64,000 nt of DNA from an uncultured Aquimarina sp. (GTDB taxonomy: Bacteria; Bacteroidota; Bacteroidia; Flavobacteriales; Flavobacteriaceae), in assembly GCA_947500845.1 (NCBI GenBank), contig CANMTP010000009.1, positions 97,255-161,254 on the forward strand, given 5' to 3'. Position 1 is the stretch's first letter. Each line of letters starts with the position of its first letter. Below, piece by piece: positions 9,919 through 20,220 of this stretch. The position numbers and the translations under genes were made by a program. Below the pieces are notes generated by a model. That model saw nothing but the letters and a program-made list of their open reading frames with translations, did not search any database and was not told where the DNA came from.

Positions 9919-10206
9919 ATGAAAAAATCAATGTTTATGTTGATTGGGTTGTTGCTCATTTCGGCACCCGCCTTTGCACAAATCGGTGGTATAGAAGACT
10001 CGGTAAACGATGTTTCAGATACCATTCGCGCCATCTTCCCAATTATTCTTGGGGTTATCTTCTTGATTGGTTTCCTGTTCAATGCAGGACATTTCTTTGG
10101 GGAAAACGCCGACCTCAAAAAAGGGATTACCAGAGTGCTGGTCTTTGTGCTCATTGCAGGTGCCGTTGTGGGCATATTCACCTACCTCATTTCAATCGTG
10201 GTTTAA
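9919..10206 (+). CDS. traE: TraE-type conjugal transfer protein (DUF4134)
   Basis: This small 95-residue membrane protein is first in the conjugation operon. It has an N-terminal signal-like helix (MLIGLLLISAPAFAQ), a short amphipathic stretch, and two hydrophobic helices (IFPIILGVIFLIGFLF and VLVFVLIAGAVVGIF) separated by a charged loop. Size, topology and position match the DUF4134/TraE proteins of Bacteroides-type elements, which resemble VirB2 pilin-like components. The next gene follows with no gap. The 180-base gap upstream, shared with the amidase, should hold the operon promoter, but I could not pick out a convincing TAnnTTTG box. Confidence 0.88.
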   Translation: MKKSMFMLIGLLLISAPAFAQIGGIEDSVNDVSDTIRAIFPIILGVIFLIGFLFNAGHFFGENADLKKGITRVLVFVLIAGAVVGIFTYLISIVV

Positions 10207-10491
10207 ATGAAACGGTTTGAGGTCTATAGAAACATCAGGAAGCGGGCAATGATTTTTGGCTTGCCCGTTTCCTTGTTTGCCCTACAAATGGTCTCGGTAG
10301 TGGCCTCGCTTTTGGTCATCATCTTTTCGTTCAGCTTTGGGATTATTATCGGTGCAATGGCTTTTAATGCCATACTCTTTGTGGCGCTGACCCGAATGGC
10401 CAAAAATCCACAACTGCTTCAGACCGCTAACGCCTTTCCAAAAAGTATCAGCAACAAAAGAAATTCTGGGTTCGATTATGAAGAAGATTAA
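10207..10491 (+). CDS. traF: TraF-type conjugal transfer protein (DUF4133, VirB3-like)
   Basis: This 94-residue protein has a short basic N-terminus followed by two closely spaced hydrophobic helices (about residues 18-36 and 38-58) and a basic, soluble tail. This is the VirB3-like pattern of DUF4133/TraF in Bacteroidota elements, an inner-membrane partner of the VirB4 ATPase. It abuts traE directly, and its end overlaps traG by 14 bases, so all three are co-translated. Confidence 0.88.
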   Translation: MKRFEVYRNIRKRAMIFGLPVSLFALQMVSVVASLLVIIFSFSFGIIIGAMAFNAILFVALTRMAKNPQLLQTANAFPKSISNKRNSGFDYEED

Positions 10492-12880
10492 CCTTTTGGC
10501 ATATCGCCCTATAGTGGATATTCAAGACAATATCATATTTGCCAACAACGGCAATGTGGTTTTGTGCTATGAAGGGAATCTACCAGAAATCTATTCGCTT
10601 TCAGAAAAGGATTTTGAGGACATTCACGGTGCTTGGTTTCAAGCTTTAAAATCACTTCCTGTGGGCACAGTTGTCCATAAACAGGATATCTACCTGAAGA
10701 AATCCTATTCAGCAGAACAATTGCCCAACGATACTTTTCTTGAAAAAGTTACGCACGACCATTTTAAAGGACGTAAGTATATGGAACACAAATGCTACTT
10801 GTTCTTCATACTGACCAAAAACAAGACACTCAACAACCCGAAATATGTCAATCCCTTCAGAAAGGTATCTAAGGATATCGTTCAGAAATTGGATGAGAAT
10901 GTGAACAGCTTTATAGGTTCGGTCAGCGATTCGGTTTCCTTTATCAATAATAGCCGAAAGATGGAATTCGTTCCGCTTAAAGCGAAAGAAATCCAACACC
11001 TAACCAACGGCTATTTCAATGGTTTTAACGAGGGTTTTGATACTGACATTATTCTCGACAAAAACAACGTCAATATTGGCGAAAACTACTTTGATGCCCT
11101 TGCGGTAAACAGCGAGCTGTGCTTTGGCGAAAGCGTACAGAGCAGTAAGACCAATGAACGGTTCACTTCTGACGATTTTGTTTTTCACCAAGGATTCATC
11201 GATGGTCTTGGTCTGACCTTGACCGAAAACCACATCGTCAACCAAATCCTCTATCTCGATGATAAACAGAAGTGGCGAAAACTACTGGATAAGAAAATCG
11301 AGGAACTGAACAAGAGTTCCAATTTTGGTTCGCAGAACAAAGTGGTGCTTGGTAAAATTCAGCACATCCTTGACCAAATCAATGCCGATGACAATGCTAG
11401 GATTATAAGAGGCCATCTCAATATCATCTTTTGGGCGAAAGAAGCTCGAGAACTAAGCAAGATAGGGTCAAAGATTAAAACCGAGTTTAAAGAACTGGAT
11501 ATCATTCCTTATTACCCAAGAGGTGAAGAGCGCAAGAACTACATCCTGAATAGCTACTGCTGTTTCTCATCCAACTTTTCGAACAATGATTTATACGTTA
11601 CAGATTTAAAGCACGCGCTCTGCCTGCTCATCAATAATACCAATTATAAATCTGATGAGACCGGAATTATCTTCAACGACCGTGAGCATAATATTCCGGT
11701 ATTAAAGGATGTTTGGGATGAACGCAAAAAGCGCATCAAGGCCCGAAACTTTGCCATTTTTGCGCCCACAGGTGAAGGCAAATCCTTTCTCGCCAATAAT
11801 ATTCTGCGCCAATATTTTGAGAGTGGTGTCCGCCTGGTCATCATCGACCTTGGTGGTTCGTACACCAAATTTGCCAAGCTCTATCCTGAAAAGTACACCG
11901 TGCTTCGTTACGAAAGCGGAAAAAATCTGGGCATCAATCCATTTTATATCAGCGACCAAAACGACCTGACGCCAGAACGTTTAGAAGATTTGTCTGTATT
12001 TCTTTTTGAGCTTTTTGCTTCAGACTTAAAAGTGACCAAGGCACAATCGGTTTCCATTAAAAAGATACTGCGATACTACTACGACAGCACTTCAGAAAAC
12101 CATTCGCTGGATGGGTTCTACACTTTTATAGAAGGGCATCAAAATAACCTTTTGAAGAGCCTAAAAATCCATCCCGACTACTTCAATGTGACGAGCTTTT
12201 TGCACGTAATGTCAGAGTATGTCGGCGATGGTCTATACAGCTTCCTATTTGAGGTGAGCGAAGACCAGACCTATAAAATCGAGGATAAACGCCTCATCGT
12301 TTTTGAGCTGGATGAAGTGAAGGACAACAAGGAAATCCTTTCTGTAATGTTGAAGCTGATAAAGTCGGCCATCCAGAGAACCATTTGGAAGAATCGCGCG
12401 GAAAAGGGTATTATCCTCTTCGATGAGTTTGCCAAACAGTTAAAGTTTGATAACGTACTGGAAAGTGTGGAATTCTACTATCAAGCCATACGGAAACAAA
12501 ATGGTGCGATAGGTATTATTCTTCAATCCATCAATCAATTACCGAACAATAGTACATCAGCAAGTATTCTCGAAAATACACAAGTGGTATATAGCCTGAA
12601 CAACGAAAAAGGCTACGCAGAACTGGTAAAGCGATTGAACCTATCCAGCCACGACCTGAACCAATTAAAATCCATCAAAAACAATCTTACCGGTCCTCGG
12701 AAGTACACCGAAATGTTCATCAAAATTGGAAAGGAAAGTAACATTTTCCGGCTCGAAGTGCCGAAGGAAGTCTATGCGGCTTACCTCACGGATGGCAAGG
12801 AAAACGAGACCATAATGGCCATTTATAATAAGACAAATAATATGGAAGAAGCCATAAAACAATTCACATCTAAAACATAA
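10478..12880 (+). CDS. traG: TraG/VirB4-type conjugation ATPase
   Basis: This 800-residue protein powers assembly of the type IV secretion channel. The N-terminal 400 residues are the VirB4-like non-catalytic domain. The motor domain carries a Walker A (APTGEGKSFLANN, about residue 430), a beta-strand VFELDEV and a Walker B (GIILFDEFAKQLKF, about residue 650), followed by the conserved AIRKQNGAIGIILQS sensor segment. Full length for Bacteroidota TraG. It starts within traF, and the gene after it begins 4 bases on. High confidence. Confidence 0.95.
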   Translation: MKKINLLAYRPIVDIQDNIIFANNGNVVLCYEGNLPEIYSLSEKDFEDIHGAWFQALKSLPVGTVVHKQDIYLKKSYSAEQLPNDTFLEKVTHDHFKGRKYMEHKCYLFFILTKNKTLNNPKYVNPFRKVSKDIVQKLDENVNSFIGSVSDSVSFINNSRKMEFVPLKAKEIQHLTNGYFNGFNEGFDTDIILDKNNVNIGENYFDALAVNSELCFGESVQSSKTNERFTSDDFVFHQGFIDGLGLTLTENHIVNQILYLDDKQKWRKLLDKKIEELNKSSNFGSQNKVVLGKIQHILDQINADDNARIIRGHLNIIFWAKEARELSKIGSKIKTEFKELDIIPYYPRGEERKNYILNSYCCFSSNFSNNDLYVTDLKHALCLLINNTNYKSDETGIIFNDREHNIPVLKDVWDERKKRIKARNFAIFAPTGEGKSFLANNILRQYFESGVRLVIIDLGGSYTKFAKLYPEKYTVLRYESGKNLGINPFYISDQNDLTPERLEDLSVFLFELFASDLKVTKAQSVSIKKILRYYYDSTSENHSLDGFYTFIEGHQNNLLKSLKIHPDYFNVTSFLHVMSEYVGDGLYSFLFEVSEDQTYKIEDKRLIVFELDEVKDNKEILSVMLKLIKSAIQRTIWKNRAEKGIILFDEFAKQLKFDNVLESVEFYYQAIRKQNGAIGIILQSINQLPNNSTSASILENTQVVYSLNNEKGYAELVKRLNLSSHDLNQLKSIKNNLTGPRKYTEMFIKIGKESNIFRLEVPKEVYAAYLTDGKENETIMAIYNKTNNMEEAIKQFTSKT

Positions 12881-12884
12881 AGCT

Positions 12885-13460
12885 ATGAAGACAAAAATTT
12901 TAATTATCGCAACAGCATTCATCTTTTTACTGCCTGCACGCGCTACGTGCCAGGGAATGCCGGTTTATGACAACACCAACTTTATCAGCTTGGTAAAACA
13001 ACTGTTGGAATCGGGTAAACAGACGGCAGAAATGATTAAGTCCGTAAAATTTTTAAAGGATGCCAAAGAAGCCATAGAAAAGGTTTCCAACGTGGTTAGG
13101 CAGCTTAAGGCTGTTGAGGAAATTGGAAGGAACAACCAACGGCTTATCGATGTAATGCAGAATGACCTTCAGGATATTCTAAATTCGCCCTACATCAAAC
13201 CTGATGAAGTGAATCGGGTGATGGAATCCTTTGATGCCATTGTACAGAACTCTCTGGACACGGTTGATTTTATAGACGAAATTCTGTCCAGCGATTACCT
13301 AAAAATGAGCGATGCCGAACGTGCCGAAGTCCTCAAAAAGAAAGAAGCGGAATCAAGGGAAATGGTGTCTAACATTACCATTAGAACCAAGCGTTACCGA
13401 GATATCATTTCATTCAGAAAGATGCAGGATAAAGTGAATAACCGTGAAACAGAATATTAA
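12885..13460 (+). CDS. TraI-like periplasmic conjugation protein (VirB5-like position)
   Basis: This 191-residue protein has a signal peptide (MKTKILIIATAFIFLLPARATC) and an almost entirely helical body with coiled-coil character. It lies between the VirB4 ATPase and the VirB6-like membrane protein, the slot of TraI (DUF4141) in Bacteroides elements and of VirB5 in classical systems. It ends on the first base of the next start, so translation is coupled. Its precise role in pilus or mating-channel assembly is inferred from position. Confidence 0.75.
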   Translation: MKTKILIIATAFIFLLPARATCQGMPVYDNTNFISLVKQLLESGKQTAEMIKSVKFLKDAKEAIEKVSNVVRQLKAVEEIGRNNQRLIDVMQNDLQDILNSPYIKPDEVNRVMESFDAIVQNSLDTVDFIDEILSSDYLKMSDAERAEVLKKKEAESREMVSNITIRTKRYRDIISFRKMQDKVNNRETEY

Positions 13461-14284
13461 TGTCAATAGGGCTGGAATATATCGATACGGTTTTTCAAAC
13501 CATACAGGCAAGTGCTTTTTCGCAATACACCATTGGCGGAATGAAAACACTTGCGGTACTGTTCTTTCTGGTCAATATCCTTAAAAAATACAATGAGGGT
13601 ATTGCAGATAAGGATGGGTATTCTTGGGGGCTAAGTCCTGGGGAATTGGCCAAGAACTTCGCCATTGTGCTCTTGGTCATTTTCTCGACTCAGGTCTTGG
13701 GATTTTTCGATAGCATTTTGGTTGCTATCGAAGGGCAATATCGTGGAACGGCACCAGCGCTTTTACCCTTACAATTACAAGACCTACCACTTGAAGAGGA
13801 AGTAGGTCTTCTTGACGCTGCGAGTATGGCAATGACACTACTCTATGAAGCCTTGGTAACACCATTATACGGGTTCAAAATATTGGCATTTATCCTAAGT
13901 ACCATACTCTGGATATTGGATTTGTTTATCTACCCGCTATTCTTGGCAGAGCGCTTTTTCCTTTTGGGCATAATGCAGGCCTTTTTTCCATTGGTCATTA
14001 GCTTGGCGGTTTTTGAGAAGTTCCGGTCGCTGGCCTATAATTTTTTCAAACTATACGCTGCGGTGTATATGTTGGTGCCTGCCTTCTTTTTGGTCAATAT
14101 TTTTATCAATGCCATTTATAATGAAATCAATGCCAACTTCTGGGTCAATCTTTTTGGAAGCGATACTTGGGAAGGTTTTTTTGCACCCGTAGTACAACTG
14201 GGCTCAGTTGGCTTTATCGTGTTTCTAAAGTTCAAGCTCTACAGACGCGCCACCTCTTTTACACTCAGACTTTTTAGCAACTAA
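13460..14284 (+). CDS. traJ: TraJ/VirB6-like polytopic conjugation protein
   Basis: This 274-residue protein has five or six hydrophobic helices: about residues 28-40, 65-90, 125-160, 165-195 and 205-225, plus a C-terminal one. A soluble loop near residues 90-120 is rich in Pro and Gln. This is the TraJ layout of Bacteroidota ICEs, equivalent to VirB6, the inner-membrane platform of the channel. It follows traI-like with a 1-base overlap and precedes traK by 10 bases. Confidence 0.88.
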   Translation: MSIGLEYIDTVFQTIQASAFSQYTIGGMKTLAVLFFLVNILKKYNEGIADKDGYSWGLSPGELAKNFAIVLLVIFSTQVLGFFDSILVAIEGQYRGTAPALLPLQLQDLPLEEEVGLLDAASMAMTLLYEALVTPLYGFKILAFILSTILWILDLFIYPLFLAERFFLLGIMQAFFPLVISLAVFEKFRSLAYNFFKLYAAVYMLVPAFFLVNIFINAIYNEINANFWVNLFGSDTWEGFFAPVVQLGSVGFIVFLKFKLYRRATSFTLRLFSN

Positions 14285-14294
14285 AACTCTTCCA

Positions 14295-14918
14295 ATGAAA
14301 ACACCCTATAAAAACATATACGCCGTCCTTAAGATGAACCGTTTTATTGTACTCGCGGTGGTAGTCTGCGCATTGTTGTCCTCTTCCTTTTCGGTTTGGA
14401 TGGCCTATAACATCAATAAGAAAACATTGAATAGTGCTTTCGCGGTAAATACCGATGGGTCCATCATTCCGTTGAAACTGGTCGCACAAAAAGAGAACTT
14501 TAAGGTAGAGGCACTCTCGCATTTGGATTTGTTTCATACCTATTTCTATAACATCGATGCCAGCAACTATGAGCGTAATTTGAAAAAGGCACTTTGGCTG
14601 GGCAATAGTTCTGTGGATAATCTGTACCGTCAGAAAAAGGCCGATGGTGTTTATAACAGGCTGCTACAATATTCCCTTGTACAAAAGGTACTGCGTATTG
14701 AATCCCAGATTGAAAAACAGAGTGAGACTTATGCCTTTAGAACCGTGACGGTTTTTGAAATCAATCGCGGTTCCATTATCGATACCTATGAGTTGGTCTC
14801 AACAGGAAATCTGATAGCCGTTGATAGGCATTTCCCTAACAATCCACACGGATTGCTCATTACCAATTATTTCGAAAACACACTAAAAAAATTAGACTAT
14901 GAAGGTAGAAAAGAATAA
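14295..14918 (+). CDS. traK: TraK/VirB8-like conjugation protein
   Basis: This 207-residue bitopic protein has one membrane helix near the N-terminus (IVLAVVVCALLSSSFSVWMA, residues 18-37) followed by a periplasmic alpha/beta domain. That is the VirB8-like topology of TraK in Bacteroides-type elements. It acts as a channel assembly factor bridging the inner-membrane complex and the TraM/TraN core. The 3' end overlaps traM by 20 bases. High confidence from topology and position. Confidence 0.9.
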   Translation: MKTPYKNIYAVLKMNRFIVLAVVVCALLSSSFSVWMAYNINKKTLNSAFAVNTDGSIIPLKLVAQKENFKVEALSHLDLFHTYFYNIDASNYERNLKKALWLGNSSVDNLYRQKKADGVYNRLLQYSLVQKVLRIESQIEKQSETYAFRTVTVFEINRGSIIDTYELVSTGNLIAVDRHFPNNPHGLLITNYFENTLKKLDYEGRKE

Positions 14919-15828
14919 AATCGTCTTTGCAGCGGTGCTGGCCACCGTCCTCATATTTCTCATTGGCTATTCGATGATAGTGATGGGCGATGATGAAAAT
15001 GAGAATGAAAGCCTTGAACAGACCCTTGTTCCTGAACTTAATGAAGAGCAAAAAGAATATGATTCTAAACTGGATGCTATCAACGATTTAAAAGAAGTAC
15101 GCGAAACCAATGCACCCAGTATCTATGATGAAAAGCTATTGGATTCAACTGGACTGTACAATCCCGATTTACCCGAACAACAAAAACAACGCATCGTGGA
15201 CAGTATCTATGAAGCTGGCAGAATAAAGTATTCTGAAAAGCGGTATCAAAAAATTGGGCAAAAGCGAGTGGTTCAAAAAACCGAACCAAAAATTGATTCC
15301 GCCGAAGTCATAAGAGCACAAAAAATCGAGGCGAAAGAACTGGGTTTGGAACATCAACTCTTTTTCGCTGCTTCGCCTAAACCCAGTGAACTTTCCATCA
15401 TTGGCAATACGGATGAAACCATTTACGTGGTCGTAGATGGCGACCAAGTTGTACAGGCAAATACTCGATTACGGATGCGCCTAACCAAATCGGCAACCAT
15501 CAATGGTAAGCTGATGCTCAAGAACACACCCATTTTCGGATTTATCAGTTTTCAGCCCAATCGTGCCTTGATTGCCATTGAAAATATAAAACACTATCCT
15601 GCCAAACTCAAAGCCTTTGATTTGCTCGACGGTAGCGAGGGTATTTATGTCGAAAACAATTTCAGGGAAGAAGTTTCGAGAGAAGTACTCGATGATGTTA
15701 TTGGGGATATCAATATCCCGAGTGTTCCGCAAGTAAGCGGAATCACACAGGTATTCAGGCGTTCTAACCGAAGGGTAAAAGTAACCGTTCTGAACAATTA
15801 CAGATTAATTCTAAAACCCAGACTATGA
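14899..15828 (+). CDS. traM: TraM/VirB10-like conjugation protein
   Basis: This 309-residue protein has a short cytoplasmic N-terminus, one membrane helix (FAAVLATVLIFLIGYSMIVM, about residues 9-28), a charged periplasmic linker rich in Glu and Lys, and a C-terminal beta-rich domain from about residue 150. This is the TraM architecture of Bacteroidota, the VirB10-like element spanning the periplasm. The start overlaps traK by 20 bases, and the stop overlaps the start of traN. Confidence 0.9.
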   Translation: MKVEKNKIVFAAVLATVLIFLIGYSMIVMGDDENENESLEQTLVPELNEEQKEYDSKLDAINDLKEVRETNAPSIYDEKLLDSTGLYNPDLPEQQKQRIVDSIYEAGRIKYSEKRYQKIGQKRVVQKTEPKIDSAEVIRAQKIEAKELGLEHQLFFAASPKPSELSIIGNTDETIYVVVDGDQVVQANTRLRMRLTKSATINGKLMLKNTPIFGFISFQPNRALIAIENIKHYPAKLKAFDLLDGSEGIYVENNFREEVSREVLDDVIGDINIPSVPQVSGITQVFRRSNRRVKVTVLNNYRLILKPRL

Positions 15829-16679
15829 AAACGACTATTTTAATATTAGCAATACTGATTTCCGCTTTCGCACCTCGATTATGCTCAGCTCAGGCTACAG
15901 CAGATTCAACGACAATTCTTGACACCATTTATGCAAACGACACCGAGAACGTTGCGCTATTCTTTCCAGAACCCATTCGGCAAGGTATAACTGGTTCAGA
16001 CAACTTTATCTTTACCTATAATCGTGAAAAAGAACAGTATTTTGGCTTGCTACAAGCCAAGCTGGGAAAGGAAAGTAATTTACTGGTAGTCAATAGAAAT
16101 GGTGCTATTTTTTCGTATATTGTAAAGTACAAAAAACAGCTTTCTAAGCTCAATTATTTCATTCCTGCATCACAGAGTATCGGGAATGAAAAACCGATTG
16201 TAACCGATTCCATTCTTACTGAATCTTCTGAAGAGCGTGTAGATAACAGAACGTATTTTTATCAAAAATTCTGCACATACCTTCTCAATAGAAAACAACG
16301 CATCGGTCGAATCAAAAAGAGAACTGAAGGTATTGTTTTGAGTGTTGAAAATATCGTTTTTGATAAAGAAGAACTGTACTTCGTTGTCCAGATTGAGAAT
16401 AATTCTACCTTAGATTACGATATGAATTTCCTGAACCTTTCGGTTGAAACGAGGGCAAAGGGGAAGAGGAAATCGATACAACGCCTGTATCAAGAGCCGC
16501 TATACAAACATAAGCTGCCTTCAAAAATCGCAGAAGGCGAAATGGTGCGGTTCGTTTATGTGTTGCCCAAATTTTCATTATCCAATGACCGTAGAGCCAT
16601 TTTAGAACTGAATGAAAAAGATGGTGAACGTAATGTAGAGCTGAAACTATCGCATAGATATATCAATAACCCAAATTAA
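15825..16679 (+). CDS. traN: TraN/VirB9-like conjugation protein (DUF4138)
   Basis: This 284-residue exported protein has a signal peptide ending near SAFAPRLCSAQA. The body has two beta-rich parts: residues 40-110, with IRQGITGSDNFIFTYN, and 160-280, containing GIVLSVENIVFDKEELYFVVQI, the DUF4138 type of segment. TraN is the outer-membrane-associated partner of TraM. It starts by ATGA overlap within traM and is the last classical tra gene here; no traO, traP or traQ follow, unlike in CTnDOT. Confidence 0.88.
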   Translation: MKTTILILAILISAFAPRLCSAQATADSTTILDTIYANDTENVALFFPEPIRQGITGSDNFIFTYNREKEQYFGLLQAKLGKESNLLVVNRNGAIFSYIVKYKKQLSKLNYFIPASQSIGNEKPIVTDSILTESSEERVDNRTYFYQKFCTYLLNRKQRIGRIKKRTEGIVLSVENIVFDKEELYFVVQIENNSTLDYDMNFLNLSVETRAKGKRKSIQRLYQEPLYKHKLPSKIAEGEMVRFVYVLPKFSLSNDRRAILELNEKDGERNVELKLSHRYINNPN

Positions 16680-16685
16680 AATATT

Positions 16686-17051
16686 ATGAAAAAATTGGTC
16701 ACTTACTTATCGGTCCTCTTGCTGTTTGCCTGTGCCGGCGAGCAAAGTTCTAAACCCTCAGACGTTGCAAAGACAGTTCTCGAGAGTATTTATCAAGGTG
16801 ATGAAGAGGTTCTAAAAGCGCACACCACCGAAGAAGGCTATGCCAGTTTTAATACGGTGATGGCAATGTTTAGTAAGAACAAAAATTCAGATTCTAATTT
16901 CAAAGTCCTCGAGGAATCAATGGACGGTGATATCGCTTGGGTTAAATACACCACATCCTACGATAAGACACCAGGTATCTTTAAACTCATAAAACAAGAT
17001 GGCGAATGGAAGGTGACGGCGAGACGGCCTAAAGAAAAGACGCCATTCTAA
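16686..17051 (+). CDS. Small lipoprotein with NTF2/DUF4878-like fold
   Basis: This 121-residue protein has a lipoprotein signal (VLLLFACAGEQ, lipobox FACA with Cys at about residue 16). The mature part resembles DUF4878: a helix pair, then KVLEESMDGDIAWVKYTTSY and LIKQDGEWKVTARR, the closing strand wording typical of that NTF2-like family. It follows traN by 6 bases and ends just before a strong terminator, so it is the last gene of the tra operon. A surface or entry-exclusion role is conceivable but not shown by the sequence. Confidence 0.78.
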   Translation: MKKLVTYLSVLLLFACAGEQSSKPSDVAKTVLESIYQGDEEVLKAHTTEEGYASFNTVMAMFSKNKNSDSNFKVLEESMDGDIAWVKYTTSYDKTPGIFKLIKQDGEWKVTARRPKEKTPF

Positions 17052-17067
17052 GTTTTGAGCGAAACAA

Positions 17068-17091
17068 AAAAGCTACCATATGGTAGCTTTT
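17068..17091 (+). terminator. Rho-independent terminator of the tra operon
   Basis: This is a perfect 24-base palindrome (AAAAGCTACCATATGGTAGC followed by TTTT), flanked by A-run and T-run, 17 bases after the stop of the lipoprotein gene. Being symmetrical, it could work in both directions and also stop transcripts coming from the right. Confidence 0.85.
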
Positions 17092-17158
17092 ATATTAGCA
17101 GCAGACCGAAGAATCGAACCTCAAACCTATCCCCAAGCTTCATAGTGATTGGAACTCA

Positions 17159-17290
17159 TCAAGAAATTTCTATTTGGACAAGTCTGCTGGATAAGGGGGT
17201 CTGCCCACCAAAAAGAAACATCACCGTTATTATCATTGAAATGATTACGAAGTTTAAAACTTCTGCGATTTTATTGAAAAGTGTTCTCAT
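17159..17290 (-). CDS. Possible 43-residue single-pass membrane peptide
   Basis: A short frame encodes a basic N-terminus (MRTLFNKIAEVL), one hydrophobic helix (NFVIISMIITVMFLFGG) and a short tail. It lies in the 375-base stretch between the tra terminator and the unknown gene at 17467. The topology is gene-like, but no clear ribosome site or family supports it. The overlapping plus-strand frame at 17055-17387 starts inside the terminator and is not credible. Nothing else is seen in 17092-17466 apart from a T-arm-like segment near 17100. Confidence 0.25.
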   Translation of the reverse strand: MRTLFNKIAEVLNFVIISMIITVMFLFGGQTPLSSRLVQIEIS

Positions 17291-17466
17291 ATTGTTTATG
17301 TTTTTAATTATAAAATTACACACGAGACTTACAATAATCTCTTGGATTAAGCTTGTTGCCCAATACACTACTACGCCAAAATTTTAATGAACTTATATAG
17401 GTTTTATTATTATCTAACTCTATTTAATTAATAGCAAATATTGTACCAAATCTGAATGGTATTTTT

Positions 17467-18042
17467 TCAATTTTTTAATTTTGAATTTTCAAAAATCACC
17501 ATTTCAATTACTCTTAAAGAGGTGATTTTGTACCCAACCTTTTCTTCAATATTTTGATGTATTTGTGAGTACTCTTTGTGTCTTGCCAGTTTACTCAACA
17601 GTTCGAGATATTCAGTATAAAATTTTACGTTACCTACTCTGTAATCATAGGGTTCGAAATTGAAGATGGCTTTGTAAATTCGGCTGTCCCATATTGCATA
17701 GTTTTGAGGCGAAATAAAATGCAATAGTTTTGAAACGCCAACCAATGAATTATTTATTTTCCCCTTTAAATATTCCAAGTCTTTAAGAGTCAATACCTGA
17801 CCAATTTTTACATCGTTCAATAATTTGAGTGTATGTTCTGATTGGCTCAAATCCAATTTGAGAATCGTAGGCATCCAGCCATAAGTAAAATGACCTGCTA
17901 TAACCAAATGGTGTTTTTCTATTATTGGAACGTTTTGGAAGTATCTAATGAATTCTGGGTAAGACTGCACATATGAACTCTGATTGTCAAACCGTAGATT
18001 CCTCAGTAAACCTTGAAATTCTTTAAAACTTAAATCTATCAT
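17467..18042 (-). CDS. Unknown protein, last gene of the AbiE operon
   Basis: This 191-residue soluble, mainly helical protein matches no family I recognise with certainty. A middle segment (VGVSKLLHFISPQNYAIWDSRI, of which the HFISPQNYAIWDSR part is notable) resembles a phrase seen in several uncharacterised proteins near defence or restriction genes. It has no signal peptide, metal motif or clear nuclease triad. It starts by a 4-base overlap (ATGA type) with the PIN gene, so it is translated with it. The tight coupling makes it a functional part of the operon rather than a passenger. Confidence 0.7.
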   Translation of the reverse strand: MIDLSFKEFQGLLRNLRFDNQSSYVQSYPEFIRYFQNVPIIEKHHLVIAGHFTYGWMPTILKLDLSQSEHTLKLLNDVKIGQVLTLKDLEYLKGKINNSLVGVSKLLHFISPQNYAIWDSRIYKAIFNFEPYDYRVGNVKFYTEYLELLSKLARHKEYSQIHQNIEEKVGYKITSLRVIEMVIFENSKLKN

Positions 18043-19136
18043 CTGTATTCGTCATAAATTTTATCAATTTCAATACTGCTTATCTCCAAATCAGCGTCAA
18101 CAATTAAGGTAATGGATAAAGGCACGTTAAGACTTGTGCTGGCCAACATAACGTGGCGGTTCCAGTCAGGGTCAATAATTGCAACCTTAGGTTCCATATC
18201 CATCCAATTGGTATATTTTTCTATAAATAGGTCGATTTCCGTATCAATTTCCGTAGCGACCTCAAGAATGAACTCGGTAGCATTCAGTTTCTGTACCGAT
18301 GTAATCTCCAACTCAAAATCTTCATCATTGATACCACTTACCGTACTGCTATCAAATTCGTACTCATCCCTTGATTGATAATGATATAATTCCTTACCGA
18401 TATAATTATCGAAAAGGAAATTGGTAATGGGTGTCTTGATGTCAAAATCCCAAATCTTACCATCTTTTATTCTATTCCTAAATGATTCAGCTTGCGAGAA
18501 GAATAGTTTTGTGGTCGTATCGTTAAATTCCTTTAAGCCGTGTCTCAGTTCTACCGAAGATGCGTCGAATTCTTCCTCAGTCAATTCGTTTATCAAATCA
18601 GAATGTATCTTATCACCATCGCCGGCAAAGTCAGTATAGTTATTCGTAATAAAAATCACTTCAGGGTATGAGATTGCCTGTTCATCTTCAGTCAATATCG
18701 ACTTCACATTTTCCCAAATCAGGCTATCACGGTATCCCTTTTCGTTTGAATTGAAAGGTTTGATTTTCTTCATCGCCTTTCGCGAAAGCATTTTGTGACT
18801 GGTTTTGGGGTATGGTAAGAATGAAACTTTGTTCTCCTTCAGCTTTTTAGTGAGCTGACTCCGATATTGTGATGTGTTCTCCTCTATGAAATCGTCGATT
18901 ACCTCATTGCCAAAAGACTCTTTAGTAAGTTTCTTTACTGTTTTCAATTCTTTATCGATTTTTTGTTGGGCTTGCTTTAAACGCTCTTCAAATTTATTGC
19001 AGACTTCGTCGATAACCACTTTTGGTACGTAAACATCTAACTTTCCTTGCTTGGAACCTTCCAGCAATATTCTGAAACTGGGTGAACCCAGGTGCCAATC
19101 GGCTATTACGATATTTGAATCGAGAACTACCTTCAT
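18039..19136 (-). CDS. PIN-domain protein (DUF4935-like) with C-terminal extension
   Basis: This 365-residue protein has an N-terminal PIN nuclease fold: VVLDSNIVIADW (Asp 6), VVIDEVCNKF (Glu 44), GYRDSLIWENV (Asp, about 137) and VIFITNNYTDFAG (Asp, about 171). All four acidic metal ligands of an active RNase are present. The coiled-coil insertion at about 50-90 is typical of the DUF4935 type. Residues 200-365 form an extra domain of unknown role. It follows the DUF4238 gene by 1 base and overlaps the next gene by 4, inside a five-gene operon headed by AbiEi/AbiEii. Confidence 0.82.
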   Translation of the reverse strand: MKVVLDSNIVIADWHLGSPSFRILLEGSKQGKLDVYVPKVVIDEVCNKFEERLKQAQQKIDKELKTVKKLTKESFGNEVIDDFIEENTSQYRSQLTKKLKENKVSFLPYPKTSHKMLSRKAMKKIKPFNSNEKGYRDSLIWENVKSILTEDEQAISYPEVIFITNNYTDFAGDGDKIHSDLINELTEEEFDASSVELRHGLKEFNDTTTKLFFSQAESFRNRIKDGKIWDFDIKTPITNFLFDNYIGKELYHYQSRDEYEFDSSTVSGINDEDFELEITSVQKLNATEFILEVATEIDTEIDLFIEKYTNWMDMEPKVAIIDPDWNRHVMLASTSLNVPLSITLIVDADLEISSIEIDKIYDEYR

Positions 19137-19137
19137 T

Positions 19138-20214
<1,077 letters not shown>

Positions 20215-20220
20215 ACGCCC

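Noticed and set aside
17097..17130. A segment whose minus strand reads GAGGTTCGATTCTTC, like a tRNA T arm
   Set aside because: No D arm, anticodon arm or matching acceptor strand is found nearby; it could be a chance match or an old att scar, but nothing supports a tRNA.
17055..17387. Plus-strand 110-codon frame
   Set aside because: It begins inside the tra terminator palindrome, has no ribosome site and no family resemblance.
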